A DNA stretch of 64,000 nt from Rhodopseudomonas sp. AAP120 (GCF_001295845.1 NZ_LJIC01000074.1:41201-105200); one strand, 5' to 3'. Counted from the first letter of the stretch, positions 37,649-46,742 are shown. The notes: generated by a model not told the origin, from the letters alone. Numbers and translations: made by a program.

Positions 37649-38576
37649 GCTTGGTCCTCCGCCACAGACGATCGGCACGCAGCGAGGTCAGGCCGTGCGG
37701 CAGGAACAGCAGCAGCAGCACGATCAAGACGCCGAGCACGCCGGTGTGGATGTGGGTGTAGTTGCGCCACACCACTTCCTCGAGCCCGAGATACAGGAAC
37801 GCGCCGCAGGCCACCCCGAGCGGCGAGCCGAGCCCGCCCATCAGCGCCATCACGATCGGTTTCACCGAATACAGAATGTCGAACACGTCCGACGGATCGA
37901 TGTAGTGCACCCAGGCGGCGTAAATGCCGCCGGCGACCGCGACGAAGCAGGCCGACAGGCCGAACGCGGCTGCCTTGGCGAGCGTGGTGTTGAGGCCGAC
38001 CATGGTGGACGCGGTCTCGTTCTGGCGGATGCAGTTGAGCGCGAAGCCGAGCTTGGAGTTGGCAACCGCGATCACCATCAGGGCGGTGAGCAGCATCACG
38101 CCCCACATCGTGTAGAAATAATAAGTCGCCTCCGCCATCACGCCGGCGCCGGAGGTGAGCGGGATATTCAGCCCCATGCCGCCGCCGGTCAGGTCGGTGG
38201 CGTTGTTGACGAGTTCGCGCAGCACCTCGGCGAGCGACAGGCTGGCGATCGCGAAATAATGCCCGCGCAGCCGCAACAGGATGGCGCCGAGCAGCCCAGC
38301 GGCGAGCAGCGCCAGCACGCCGGAGACGATCAGCGCCAGGCTCATCGGCACGCCCTTGCCCATCAGCACGCCGGTGCAATAGGCGCCGAAGCCGAAGAAC
38401 GCCGCGGTGGCAAACGACGGATAGCCGGCAAAGCCGCCGACAATGTTCCACGACAGCGCCAGCACCGCATACATGCAGGCGATGGTGCCGAGCCGCAGCG
38501 CATAGGCGCCGCCGAACAGCGGCAGCGCCGCCACGCAGGCGATCAGGATCAGGAGAGCGACGTGGCTGCGGGTCAT
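37641..38576 (-). CDS. livM: Branched-chain amino acid-type ABC transporter permease (LivM)
   Basis: A 311-residue permease. Several spans surround the LivM motif GYPSFATAAFFGFGAYCTGV, and the conserved cytoplasmic loop IRQNETASTMVGLNTTLAKA is the ATPase contact. It overlaps livH by four bases. The C-terminus is Arg-rich. Confidence 0.92.
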   Translation of the reverse strand: MTRSHVALLILIACVAALPLFGGAYALRLGTIACMYAVLALSWNIVGGFAGYPSFATAAFFGFGAYCTGVLMGKGVPMSLALIVSGVLALLAAGLLGAILLRLRGHYFAIASLSLAEVLRELVNNATDLTGGGMGLNIPLTSGAGVMAEATYYFYTMWGVMLLTALMVIAVANSKLGFALNCIRQNETASTMVGLNTTLAKAAAFGLSACFVAVAGGIYAAWVHYIDPSDVFDILYSVKPIVMALMGGLGSPLGVACGAFLYLGLEEVVWRNYTHIHTGVLGVLIVLLLLFLPHGLTSLRADRLWRRTKHV

Positions 38577-39439
38577 TCGAAGCCCTTTCGGCCGAGCAGG
38601 CCCTGCGGGCGCAATACGAGAAAGATGATCAGCAGCAGGAACGACAGCGTGGTGGCGTGCGCCGGGCCGAGATAGGTGGCGCCGACGCTCTCGACCAGCG
38701 CCAGCAGCAGCCCGCCGGCCAGCGCGCCCGACACGCTGCCGAGGCCGCCGAGCACGCAGACCACGAAGGCTTTGCCGAGGAAGGTGGAGGAGGTCAGCGG
38801 CGAGATCGGAAAGATCAGCGCCATCAGCACGCCGGCGCAGCCGGCGAGCGCGGCGCCGAGGCCGAACGCCACCGCGTAGATCGACGGCACGTGCACGCCC
38901 ATCAGCACCGCGGCGTCGCGATCGAGCCGCACAGCCACGATAGCGCGGCCGACCTTGGAGCGGCGCAGCAGCAGATACAAAAGGCCGGTGAGCGCCAGCG
39001 CGGTCGCTGTCGCGATCAGCCGGTCGACCGGCACCACCACGCCGCCGAACGCCAGCGAGCCGAGCGGCGGGGTCAGGATCAGCTTGCGATAGTCGGCGGT
39101 GAAGAAGTAGATCATCGCGTTGTTCAGGATCAGATCGAGCCCGAAAGTCAGCGTCAGCGTCACCAGCACCGGCGCAGTGATCACCCGGTTGAGGATCAGC
39201 CGCTGGATGACATAGCCGAACGCGAAGAACAGCGGCGCCGCGATGAAGATCGCGTACCACGGCGACAGATGCAGCGACTGGTACAGCATAAATGCCAGAT
39301 AGCCGCCGAGCACGATGAACGAGCCGTGGATCAGGTTGATGACGTTGAGCACGCCCCATACCAGCGAAAACCCGATCGCGATGCAGGCATAAAGACTGCC
39401 CAGCACCAGCGCGTTGATCAGGATCTGGATGGCTTGCAT
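38573..39439 (-). CDS. livH: Branched-chain amino acid-type ABC transporter permease (LivH)
   Basis: A 288-residue permease. The start QAIQILINALVLGSLYACIA is the typical LivH N-terminus, and the loop VRLDRDAAVLMGVHVPSIYA is the family's docking motif. The ATG at 39439 was chosen; the frame stays open upstream but runs through palindromic repeat copy 2, which is not coding. LivH plus LivM form the channel. Confidence 0.92.
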   Translation of the reverse strand: MQAIQILINALVLGSLYACIAIGFSLVWGVLNVINLIHGSFIVLGGYLAFMLYQSLHLSPWYAIFIAAPLFFAFGYVIQRLILNRVITAPVLVTLTLTFGLDLILNNAMIYFFTADYRKLILTPPLGSLAFGGVVVPVDRLIATATALALTGLLYLLLRRSKVGRAIVAVRLDRDAAVLMGVHVPSIYAVAFGLGAALAGCAGVLMALIFPISPLTSSTFLGKAFVVCVLGGLGSVSGALAGGLLLALVESVGATYLGPAHATTLSFLLLIIFLVLRPQGLLGRKGFE

Positions 39440-39530
39440 GAGTGCGGGTTCACTTGGGTTGGGAGACAGCAGGAACGTCGACAGCGTGGCGACGAAGCAG
39501 ATATCGGAGTGTCTACGAGGCCTTAGCCCC

Positions 39531-39608
39531 GTCATTGCGAGCGCAGCGAAGCAATCCAGCGCAGTGCACGGAGTTGGATTGCTTCGTCGCTGCGCTCCTC
39601 GCAATGAC
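39531..39608. repeat. Palindromic intergenic repeat, copy 2 (inside the liv cluster)
   Basis: A 78-bp inverted repeat with the same arms as copy 1 (GTCATTGCGAGCGCAGCGAA at the left, CTCCTCGCAATGAC at the right). It lies between the binding-protein gene and the permease genes of one transporter. Such hairpins can stabilise the upstream mRNA or attenuate downstream transcription. Confidence 0.85.
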
Positions 39609-39640
39609 GGGAGGAGAGGCCGCGAGCAGATCAGTGACGC

Positions 39641-40861
39641 TTACTCCACGCCGACCTTCAATTCGCCCTGCTTGATCGCCTGCGGGAACAGCACCACCGG
39701 CTTGCCGGCCTGGATCTGGAAGACCGGCGGGTCGAGCGAGTTGATCTGGCCGTTGGCGCCGAACTTCACCGGGCCGAAGAAGGTGACGACGTCCATCTTG
39801 GCGAGTTCGTCGCGGACCTTGTCGCGGTCGGTCGAGCCGGCCTTCTCGATGGCGATCTGGAACAGCGCGCCGCACAGCGCCGCCGAGGCATGAGCGTAGT
39901 CCGGCTCGGCGTTGTACTTCTCCTTGAACAGCTTCACGAAGTTGGCGGTCGAGCCGAAGATGTCCTTGCCTTCATATTGCGCGGCCGGATGCCACCAGGC
40001 GGCGCTGGAGACGTTCTCGGCGCCCTTGCCGAGCGCGTCGATGAACTCCTGATAGGCCGGGCCGGCGATCATCGACACCACCGGCGCCTTGATCTGCTGA
40101 TCGGCCATCTGCTTGCGCACCAGCAGCAGGTCGTTGGTGTAGCCGGTGACGAAGATCCACTGCGGCGCCAGCGCCTTGATGGATGACAGCGTCGCCGAAT
40201 GGTCGAGCGTGCCGATCGCGTATTTCTCGAAATACGCCACTTCGAAGCCGGCCGCCTTGGCGGACTTCTCCATTTCCTGGGCGATCGCCAGCGGGAACAG
40301 GTCGTTGCGGGCCAGGATGGCGATCTTCTTCACCTCCGGCACCTTGGCCTTGACCATCTCGGTCAGCGGCGTCGTCAAGGTGTCGTTGGGCGTGAAAGTG
40401 CCGAACAGATATTTGTAGTTCTGATCGTAGACCTGCACCGACGACGCCGTCGCGGCCAGCGTCGGCACCTTGTATTTCTCGGAGACGGTGCTGGCGGCCT
40501 TGGCGGCGCCGGAGCCGAACGGTCCGAACAGGAAGTTGACGTTGTTCTGGGTGATCAGCTGCTCGCTGGCCTGCACGGCGCGCGGCGTGTTCGACTGATA
40601 GTCGGTGTAGACGATCTCGACCTTGTACTTCTTGCCACCGACATTGATGCCGCCGGCCTTGTTGGCCTGCTCGGCCCACAGATTGTAGCCCTGCTGCTGC
40701 TTGATGGCTTCCGGGGCGAGCGGCCCGGTGATCGGCAGCGGCGCGCCGATCTTGATCACGTCGTCGGCCGACGCTGCGGCGATGTGAGTTGCGGAGGCCA
40801 GCACGGCCAGGCCGAGCGGGACGGAGAGGCGGACGCAGCGAGCAACCCACGTGTGAAGCAT
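39641..40861 (-). CDS. Branched-chain amino acid-type ABC substrate-binding protein (LivJ/LivK-like)
   Basis: A 406-residue periplasmic binding protein (Peripla_BP_6). The Sec signal is residues 1-32, cleaved near ATHIAAASA. The mature start DDVIKIGAPLPITGPLAPEA is typical. GGKKYKVEIVYTDYQSNTPR is the usual second-strand loop. The ATG at 40861 has CTGGAG about eight bases upstream. The gene leads the liv cluster and is separated from the permease genes by palindromic repeat copy 2. A ligand cannot be assigned; aspartate dehydrogenase and RidA-like genes downstream point to an amino compound. Confidence 0.9.
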   Translation of the reverse strand: MLHTWVARCVRLSVPLGLAVLASATHIAAASADDVIKIGAPLPITGPLAPEAIKQQQGYNLWAEQANKAGGINVGGKKYKVEIVYTDYQSNTPRAVQASEQLITQNNVNFLFGPFGSGAAKAASTVSEKYKVPTLAATASSVQVYDQNYKYLFGTFTPNDTLTTPLTEMVKAKVPEVKKIAILARNDLFPLAIAQEMEKSAKAAGFEVAYFEKYAIGTLDHSATLSSIKALAPQWIFVTGYTNDLLLVRKQMADQQIKAPVVSMIAGPAYQEFIDALGKGAENVSSAAWWHPAAQYEGKDIFGSTANFVKLFKEKYNAEPDYAHASAALCGALFQIAIEKAGSTDRDKVRDELAKMDVVTFFGPVKFGANGQINSLDPPVFQIQAGKPVVLFPQAIKQGELKVGVE

Positions 40862-40891
40862 ACGGAAGTCTCCAGGGGGCGATGATGGCTG

Positions 40892-40905
40892 GGCACAACT
40901 GTGCC
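40892..40905. promoter_or_regulatory. 14-bp palindrome upstream of the livJ-type gene
   Basis: GGCACA-AC-TGTGCC is a perfect inverted repeat 30 bases upstream of the binding-protein start. It may be an operator or an untranslated hairpin. Confidence 0.4.
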
Positions 40906-40949
40906 AAACCGCCCGTTCGAATAAAAGCATTGAATTTGGAAGTCTTAGA

Positions 40950-40962
40950 TCGAATAATTCGA
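40950..40962. promoter_or_regulatory. Probable LysR-type binding site (T-N11-A dyad)
   Basis: TCGAAT-A-ATTCGA is a perfect dyad of the T-N11-A form expected for LysR regulators. A third half-site (TTCGAAT) lies at 40916-40922. It sits between the divergent livJ-type gene and the lysR gene at 41020, so LysR control of the transporter is likely. Confidence 0.55.
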
Positions 40963-41019
40963 ACGTTAGCCAATCGCTGCCGCAATCTTCGGCAGGCGAA
41001 AAGACGAGGAAATACAGCA

Positions 41020-41922
41020 ATGATCGAGTCCGCGGCGATCCGCTATTTCCGCGAGGTGACAGAAGCCGGTTCGATCAAGCAGGCGGCCGCGACGCTGCGG
41101 ATCGCGCCGTCGGCGATCAGCCGGCAGATCCAGGCGATCGAGGAGGAGCTTTCGGTCAAGCTGTTCGAGCGCAACGCCCGCGGCATGGTACTCACTGACG
41201 CCGGGCGGCTGGTGTATCGCTACGCGGTCGACAATCGCAGCCTGCTCGACGGCATCCGCGCGCGGGTGCAGGAATTCGAGACGATGCGTCGCGGCCAGAT
41301 CAAGCTGGCGACCGTCGAGGGCATGCTGTCCAACTTCTTGTCGAACTTCCTGATCGAGCTGTCTGCCGACTATCCGGGCATCTTCGTCTCGACCACCGTG
41401 CTCGGCTCGCGCGCGGTGGCCGAGATCGTCGGCCGCAACGAGGTCGATCTCGGCCTGGTGTTCGGCCGCGCGCCGCGTCGCGACCTGATCGAGCTGGCGC
41501 GGATGCGGCAGTCGCTGTGCCTGATCGTGGCGCCGACCCATCCGCTGGCGACGCGGGAGTCGTGCACCGTTAAGGAACTGGCCGGGCTGCGCGTGGTGGT
41601 GCCGGATCCGTCGTTCGGCATCCGGCAGGAGGTCGACCGCGCCTGCGCCACCGCCAAGATCAGGCTGGAGATCTGCAGCGAGACCAATTCGCTGGCGTTC
41701 GCCCAGATGCTCGCCTGGCGCACCGACCTCGCCACCTTCCTGCCGCGCAACACCGCGATGCCGGCGATCGAAGCCGGCCGCATCGTCGCAGTGCCGCTCC
41801 GCGACCCGCGGCTGGAGGCGACGCAAGTGACGCTGGTGCAACTCGCCTCGCGCACCATCTCGCCGTCCTGCCGGATGGTGGCGGATCTGCTGGTGGCGCG
41901 GATGAAGAGCGCGAGGGAGTAG
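41020..41922 (+). CDS. LysR-family transcriptional regulator
   Basis: A 300-residue LysR protein. The HTH is AIRYFREVTEAGSIKQAAAT followed by LRIAPSAISRQIQAIEEEL. The effector domain covers about residues 90-295. GAGGA about nine bases upstream supports the ATG at 41020. Divergent placement 158 bases from the liv-type operon, with a dyad between, makes that operon the likely target. The 3' end faces palindromic repeat copy 3. Confidence 0.88.
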   Translation: MIESAAIRYFREVTEAGSIKQAAATLRIAPSAISRQIQAIEEELSVKLFERNARGMVLTDAGRLVYRYAVDNRSLLDGIRARVQEFETMRRGQIKLATVEGMLSNFLSNFLIELSADYPGIFVSTTVLGSRAVAEIVGRNEVDLGLVFGRAPRRDLIELARMRQSLCLIVAPTHPLATRESCTVKELAGLRVVVPDPSFGIRQEVDRACATAKIRLEICSETNSLAFAQMLAWRTDLATFLPRNTAMPAIEAGRIVAVPLRDPRLEATQVTLVQLASRTISPSCRMVADLLVARMKSARE

Positions 41923-41955
41923 CTACTCCTCAGAGGCGACCACGCCAGCCCCATC

Positions 41956-42034
41956 GTCATTGCGAGCGCAGCGAAGCGATCCACGCCACACGTGCGGCGC
42001 TGGATTGCTTCGTCGCTTCGCTCCTCGCAATGAC
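41956..42034. repeat. Palindromic intergenic repeat, copy 3
   Basis: A 79-bp relative of copies 1 and 2: left arm GTCATTGCGAGCGCAGCGAA, right arm ending CTCCTCGCAATGAC, with a central variant GCGATCCACG. It lies between two convergent 3' ends (lysR and the FAD oxidoreductase). Confidence 0.85.
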
Positions 42035-42066
42035 GGGGAGAGGTCGTGCTTAAGGAGTTAGCGGCT

Positions 42067-43464
42067 TCAGGCCGCCTCATCCCGGAGGTGATACCAGCGA
42101 TACAGCATGCGCTGGCCCAAGCGCCGGAACGGCTCGAACGTGTGGGTCGGCAGCGGCGAGGTGAAGATCGGCAGGTCCTGGCCCTTGAAGTGCTGGCCGG
42201 CGATCATCTGCGCCATGCGGCGGCCGGCCTGCGCCGAATAGGACACGCCGTTGCCGCCGTAGCCGAGCGCGTAGAACAGGTTCGCCTGCGGATCGGGACG
42301 GAAGATGCGCGGCATCATGTCGTGGCTGACGTCGACCCAGCCCCACCACGAGTAATCGATCTCGATTCCCTGCAGCGCCGGGAATTTGCGGTGCAGGCCG
42401 TCGATCAGCAATTGCAGATGCTTCGGCGCGTCGGCGTCGGCGCCGGTGATCGACGAGCGGCTGCCGATCTGGATGCGGTTGTCCGGCAGCAACCGATAGT
42501 AATAGCGCAGCGTCCGCGTGTCGGTGAGCACCAGCTTGGTCTTGAAGCCGGTCGCTTCGAGTTCGGCGGCGGTCAGAGGCCGGGTGACGATCGAGTTGGA
42601 CAGGATCGGCATGCAGCGGCCGCGCAGCACCGGCGTCAGGCCGGGCGCCGTATAGGCGCCGGTGGCGATGCCGACCGCGCGGGCCCGGACAATGCCGCCC
42701 GGCGTGCGCAGATGCAGCTTGCCGCCCTGCTGCTCGATGCTCGCGACCGGGCTCGCCGGATGCACCTTGACGCCGAGATCGCGCGCCATCTGCTGATAGC
42801 CGAAAGCGAGCTTGGCCGGATGCACGCCGGTGCCGAGCGGCTCCAGCACCGCGCCGACCGCTTCGGCCTCGTTGAGATAGTCGCGGCGGAGCTGCTCGGC
42901 GCCGATCACGCTGGTCTGCTCGCCGAACGTGTCGCGCAGCAGCGCCGCCTCGGCCGAGATCTTGTCGAGATTGCGCTGCCGATGCGCGATGTAAAGATGT
43001 CCGCCGCGCTGCGGCTCGCAGTCGATCGGGCTCTGCCGCACCAGCTCTTCAAACGTCTCGAAGCCGTCGCGCACTTCGGCGTGCAGCCGCTTGGCGACGT
43101 CGAGACCCCAGCGCGCGATCCATTGCGAGCGCGTCAGCCGGCCGGCGGCGTTCTGGCCCTGGCCGCCGTTGCGGGTGCTGCAGCCCCAGGCGACGCGATT
43201 GGCTTCGAGCACCACGGGCTTGAGGCCGTGCTCACGCGCCAGGAAGATCGCGCAGGCGAGCCCGGTGTAGCCGGAGCCGACGATCGCCACGTCGGCGTCG
43301 ATGTCGCCGCTGACCGGGCCGTCGTCGGCCGGCGGCGCGCCGGCGGTGGCGTGCCAATAGGTCGGCGCGTAGTCGCGGTTATGGCCGGGACCGTCGCTGA
43401 CCAGCGGGTCGTAATGCGGATCGTAGGCCGCCAGCGGCGGCGTCTTCAGCGGCCGGTTCATCAT
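42067..43464 (-). CDS. FAD-dependent amine oxidoreductase (DadA/PuuB-like)
   Basis: A 465-residue flavoprotein of the DAO family. The dinucleotide motif GSGYTGLACAIFLAREHG follows DADVAIV near residue 53. The RNGGQ element (STRNGGQGQNAA) is usual in gamma-glutamylputrescine oxidase-like proteins. The C-terminal GWVDVSHDMMPRI and YGGNGVSYSAQAGRRMA are the FAD/substrate closing motifs. No signal peptide is seen. The start overlaps the SnoaL-like stop by four bases. With the nearby aldehyde dehydrogenase, it fits amine-to-aldehyde-to-acid oxidation, but the substrate is not shown. Confidence 0.85.
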   Translation of the reverse strand: MMNRPLKTPPLAAYDPHYDPLVSDGPGHNRDYAPTYWHATAGAPPADDGPVSGDIDADVAIVGSGYTGLACAIFLAREHGLKPVVLEANRVAWGCSTRNGGQGQNAAGRLTRSQWIARWGLDVAKRLHAEVRDGFETFEELVRQSPIDCEPQRGGHLYIAHRQRNLDKISAEAALLRDTFGEQTSVIGAEQLRRDYLNEAEAVGAVLEPLGTGVHPAKLAFGYQQMARDLGVKVHPASPVASIEQQGGKLHLRTPGGIVRARAVGIATGAYTAPGLTPVLRGRCMPILSNSIVTRPLTAAELEATGFKTKLVLTDTRTLRYYYRLLPDNRIQIGSRSSITGADADAPKHLQLLIDGLHRKFPALQGIEIDYSWWGWVDVSHDMMPRIFRPDPQANLFYALGYGGNGVSYSAQAGRRMAQMIAGQHFKGQDLPIFTSPLPTHTFEPFRRLGQRMLYRWYHLRDEAA

Positions 43465-43865
43465 GCGGCTCCCTTGGCGGGCAGCGCCGGGCGGTCTTTG
43501 CGGAACGCGCTCTTGCTGACGATCTTGTCGCCGCGGAAGCCGAACAGATCGACGCCTTCGGCCTCGATGCGCGAGCCGTCCTTGGCGGTGGCGCGGAAGA
43601 TCCATTCGGAGATGCCGCGATCGCCGAACACGGCGTGACGGGTGCATTCCCAGCTCACATCCGGGAAGGTCGCGAAGGTGCCTTCGAACGCGGCGCGGAC
43701 GTCGGCGGCGCCGCTGATGCGGCGGCCGCAGGCCTCGGGGCCGGCGGCGGCGTCGAACACGATGTCGTCGGTCATCACCGCCATCACGCCGGCGCCATCG
43801 TGGCGATTGAAGGCGGCGAACAGAAGTTCGAGTTGGCGCAGGCGCTGAGTATCAAGTTCCGACAT
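43461..43865 (-). CDS. SnoaL-like / nuclear transport factor 2 family protein
   Basis: A 134-residue cystatin-like alpha+beta-barrel protein. LRQLELLFAAFNRHDGAGVM, followed by MTDDIVFDAAAGPEACGRR, is the SnoaL/NTF2 start. FPDVSWECTRHAVFGDRGIS and EGVDLFGFRGDKIVSKSAFR are the typical later strands. Family members are isomerases, hydrolases or binding proteins, and the reaction cannot be assigned. It is co-transcribed with the FAD oxidoreductase and divergent from the aldehyde dehydrogenase. Confidence 0.75.
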   Translation of the reverse strand: MSELDTQRLRQLELLFAAFNRHDGAGVMAVMTDDIVFDAAAGPEACGRRISGAADVRAAFEGTFATFPDVSWECTRHAVFGDRGISEWIFRATAKDGSRIEAEGVDLFGFRGDKIVSKSAFRKDRPALPAKGAA

Positions 43866-44078
43866 AGCGAGGACATTCCATCATGGTGGGCACAGGGGCG
43901 TCTCCGTGATGATGGCGCGGATCGGCCGGCAGCTTCGAACGCAGGCTGTCACGAGCGATCGGCCATGCTTAGAACCAGATGCCGCGATGTCTGCGGCCAG
44001 AATCCCGGGCCTAACTGGCCCAACGGCTTGGCCCCGGCTGGACCTTCGCGCGCGAGGCGCAATCGCCAAGGTGATGCG

Positions 44079-45590
44079 ATGATCAACATCGCCACCCGCA
44101 TCAATCCCGCCATCGCGCCCGCCGTGTCGGACGTGTTCACGCAACTGCAGGGCCGTCACCTGGTCGGCAACGCGCTGGTTCCGGCCGTGGCCGGGGCGAC
44201 GCTCGACGTGATCGACCCCGCCACCGGCGCGGTGCTCGCGGCCGCGCCCGCAGCGACCGCCGACGACGTCGCCCGCGCGGTCGAATCGGCCTCGGCGGCG
44301 TTTCCCGGCTGGGCCGCGACGCCGGCGCGGCAGCGTGGCAAACTGATCGCCGAGGCGGCGCGCGTCATCGCTGGGCGCAGCGATGTGATTTCGGCCGTGC
44401 TGGCGCTGGAGACCGGCAAGGCGATCCGCACCGAATGCCGTGGCGAAGTCGCGACCGCGATCGACATCGTCACGATGTATGCGGGGCTGGCGTCGGAGCT
44501 GAAGGGCGAGACGCTGCCGTTCGATCCGCAGATCCTCACCTACACCAGCCGCGAGCCGCTCGGCGTCGTCGCCGCGATCCTGCCGTGGAACGTGCCGCTG
44601 GTGCTGATGATGCTGAAGATCGCCCCGGCGCTGGTGGCCGGCAACACGGTGGTGGTGAAAGCCTCCGAAGAAGCGCCGTTCGCCACCATCGAGATGGCGC
44701 GGCTGATGGCCGAGCTGCTGCCGGCCGGCGTGCTCAACGTGATCTGCGGCACCGGCCGCGATTGCGGTTCGGCGCTGGTCGAGCATCCCGCCGTCGCCAA
44801 GGTGACGTTCACCGGCTCGCAGGCGGTCGGCGAACTGATCTACCAGACCGCGGCGCGAAAAATCATTCCGGTCAGCCTCGAGCTCGGCGGCAAGAGCCCG
44901 ATGATCGTCTATCCGGATGCCGACATGACGCGCGTCATTGCCGGCGCGATCGCCGGGATGCGCTTCACCCGCCAGGGTCAGAGCTGCACCGCGGCCAGCC
45001 GCATCTACGTGCACAGCACGCTGATCGCCAGCTTCATAGCGCAGCTCAAGGACGCGCTCGCCAAGCTGGTGATCGGCGATCCGCTGGATGAGGCGACCGA
45101 TATCGGCACGGTGATCTCGGCGCGGCAGAAGGCGAAGATCGAATCCTACCTGGCGCTCGGCGAGCGCACCGCCGGCGCGCAGGTGGCGCGCTGCGGCGAG
45201 ATTCCGCGTGCCAGTCACCTCAAGGACGGGCTGTATCTGCAGCCGACCATCGTCACCGGCCTGCCGGAAGATTCGCCGCTGATGCGCGAGGAGATCTTCG
45301 GCCCGGTGGTCTGCGTGCAGCCGTGGGACGACGAGGACGACGTCATCGCCCGCGCCAACGACAGCGATTTCGGCCTCGCCGCGACGGTGTGGACCCACGA
45401 CCTGCGCAAGGCCCTGCGCGCGGTGCAGCGGCTCGACGCCGGCTACGTCCAGGTCAATCAGAACCTGACGATCCAGCCGAATCTGAGCTATGGCGGGTTC
45501 CGCAAGTCGGGTCTCGGCAAGGAAGCCTCGCTGGAAGCCATGCTGGAGCACTTCACCAAAAAGAAGACCGTCGTCATCGATATGCGGTGA
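44079..45590 (+). CDS. Aldehyde dehydrogenase (NAD(P)-dependent)
   Basis: A 503-residue ALDH-superfamily enzyme. PWNVPLVLMMLKIAPALVAG and the Gly-rich TFTGSQAVGELI form the cofactor site. The general base Glu is in SLELGGKSP and the catalytic Cys in RQGQSCTAASR. EIFGPVVCVQPW is the conserved C-terminal motif. The ATG at 44079 has AAGGTG about five bases upstream and begins a plausible N-terminus. It is divergent from the amine oxidoreductase pair, 213 bases apart, and probably oxidises the aldehyde that enzyme makes. Confidence 0.9.
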   Translation: MINIATRINPAIAPAVSDVFTQLQGRHLVGNALVPAVAGATLDVIDPATGAVLAAAPAATADDVARAVESASAAFPGWAATPARQRGKLIAEAARVIAGRSDVISAVLALETGKAIRTECRGEVATAIDIVTMYAGLASELKGETLPFDPQILTYTSREPLGVVAAILPWNVPLVLMMLKIAPALVAGNTVVVKASEEAPFATIEMARLMAELLPAGVLNVICGTGRDCGSALVEHPAVAKVTFTGSQAVGELIYQTAARKIIPVSLELGGKSPMIVYPDADMTRVIAGAIAGMRFTRQGQSCTAASRIYVHSTLIASFIAQLKDALAKLVIGDPLDEATDIGTVISARQKAKIESYLALGERTAGAQVARCGEIPRASHLKDGLYLQPTIVTGLPEDSPLMREEIFGPVVCVQPWDDEDDVIARANDSDFGLAATVWTHDLRKALRAVQRLDAGYVQVNQNLTIQPNLSYGGFRKSGLGKEASLEAMLEHFTKKKTVVIDMR

Positions 45591-45598
45591 ACGCCATT

Positions 45599-46387
45599 AT
45601 GCAGGACCTGATCGCCGCCGCGCAGGCGAGCCTCGCCGGCGCGCTGCCGTCGCCGCGGATCGTCGCCGAGACCATGGCGGCGGTGGCGGCGGCGTCGTTG
45701 CTGCGCGGCTTCACCGGCTTCGGCTTCGCGATGGCGGCGGTGCCGCTGATGGGCCTGTTCATGCCGCCGTCCAGCGCGGTGCCGATCGCGGTGCTGCTGC
45801 AACTCTTGACCGGCCTCAACGATCTGCGCCGCAACCGGCGCGACTGCCACTGGCCGTCGCTGCGCTGGCTGATCGCCGGCGCGGTGATCGGCTCGCCGCT
45901 TGGCGTGCTGGCGCTCAGCGTCGCCCCGGCGCCGGTCGCCCGCATCGTCATCTCGGTGATCATCGCCATCGCGGTGCTGATGCTCGGCCGCGGCTTCGCG
46001 CTCGCCAATGTGCCATCCCGGCCGGTAACCGCGCTGGTGGGCATGATGGCCGGCCTGTTCAACGGACTCGCCGCGATGCCGGGGCCGCCGGCGATCGTGT
46101 ACTACATGTCCGGGCCGTTCCGCGCCGTGGCGGCGCGCGCCTCGCTGCTGGTGTTCTTCCTCGTCACCTCGATCGCGGCCTTCGTCAGCATCGCGCTGGT
46201 CGGCCTCGCCACACCCACGGTGCTGTGGCTGTCGGTGCTGGCGCTGCCGGTGACGTTCCTCGGCACCCGGATCGGCGAACTCGGCTTCCGCCGCGGCAGC
46301 GAGCAGCTGCACCGCCGCGTCTCGATCGTCAGCCTCGGTGTGATCGCCCTGATCAGCGCCGCCAAGGGCTTCGCCGAGCTGAGCTAA
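45599..46387 (+). CDS. TSUP/TauE family membrane protein (putative sulfite or organic anion exporter)
   Basis: A 262-residue membrane protein with about eight spans. ASLLRGFTGFGFAMAAVPLM is the TSUP first motif, and GMMAGLFNGLAAMPGPPAIV is the repeated second-half motif (GxxxGxxxxxxGxxGP). The ATG at 45599 has GGTGA about nine bases upstream; a GTG at 45587 overlapping the aldehyde dehydrogenase stop is an alternative. Either start leaves it co-transcribed with that gene. The substrate is unknown. Confidence 0.82.
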   Translation: MQDLIAAAQASLAGALPSPRIVAETMAAVAAASLLRGFTGFGFAMAAVPLMGLFMPPSSAVPIAVLLQLLTGLNDLRRNRRDCHWPSLRWLIAGAVIGSPLGVLALSVAPAPVARIVISVIIAIAVLMLGRGFALANVPSRPVTALVGMMAGLFNGLAAMPGPPAIVYYMSGPFRAVAARASLLVFFLVTSIAAFVSIALVGLATPTVLWLSVLALPVTFLGTRIGELGFRRGSEQLHRRVSIVSLGVIALISAAKGFAELS

Positions 46388-46394
46388 CTGCGCC

Positions 46395-46742
46395 TCACAG
46401 GCATTGCGACACGGCCGGAATCGCGACGCCGGTCCACACCGTCGCGACAAGCGCCGCGACGGTCGAGCCGATCGCGACCTTGCGGATGAAGCCCCCGGTC
46501 GCTTCGCCGCGCGGCTGCCGCACACAATAGATCAGCAACCCGACCAGCGCCGCCAGATGCACGGCCCAGATCGCCAGCAGCACCGCGCGCGACAGGCTGA
46601 TCTCGCCGATCAGCCGGGCCTGCCAGCCGAACGCGCAGCCCACCGACAGCGCCGCGTAGAGCAGCGTGAACGCCGACGCCCAGATCACGAAGCCGGCGGC
46701 GATCAGCAGCAGCGAGGTCGCGCGAGTGGGCGAGCGCGTCAT
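46395..46742 (-). CDS. Small membrane protein of the cytochrome oxidase cluster
   Basis: A 115-residue protein with three predicted spans (about residues 9-33, 50-72 and 88-108). I do not recognise a named domain. Its start overlaps the fused oxidase subunit stop by four bases, so it is translated with the oxidase. It may be an accessory subunit or assembly factor. Its 3' end faces the TSUP gene with seven bases between stops. Confidence 0.65.
   Translation of the reverse strand: MTRSPTRATSLLLIAAGFVIWASAFTLLYAALSVGCAFGWQARLIGEISLSRAVLLAIWAVHLAALVGLLIYCVRQPRGEATGGFIRKVAIGSTVAALVATVWTGVAIPAVSQCL

Noticed and set aside
39440..39604. Longer N-terminus for LivH reading through the repeat
   Set aside because: The added residues come from the palindromic repeat; the family N-terminus starts at the ATG at 39439.
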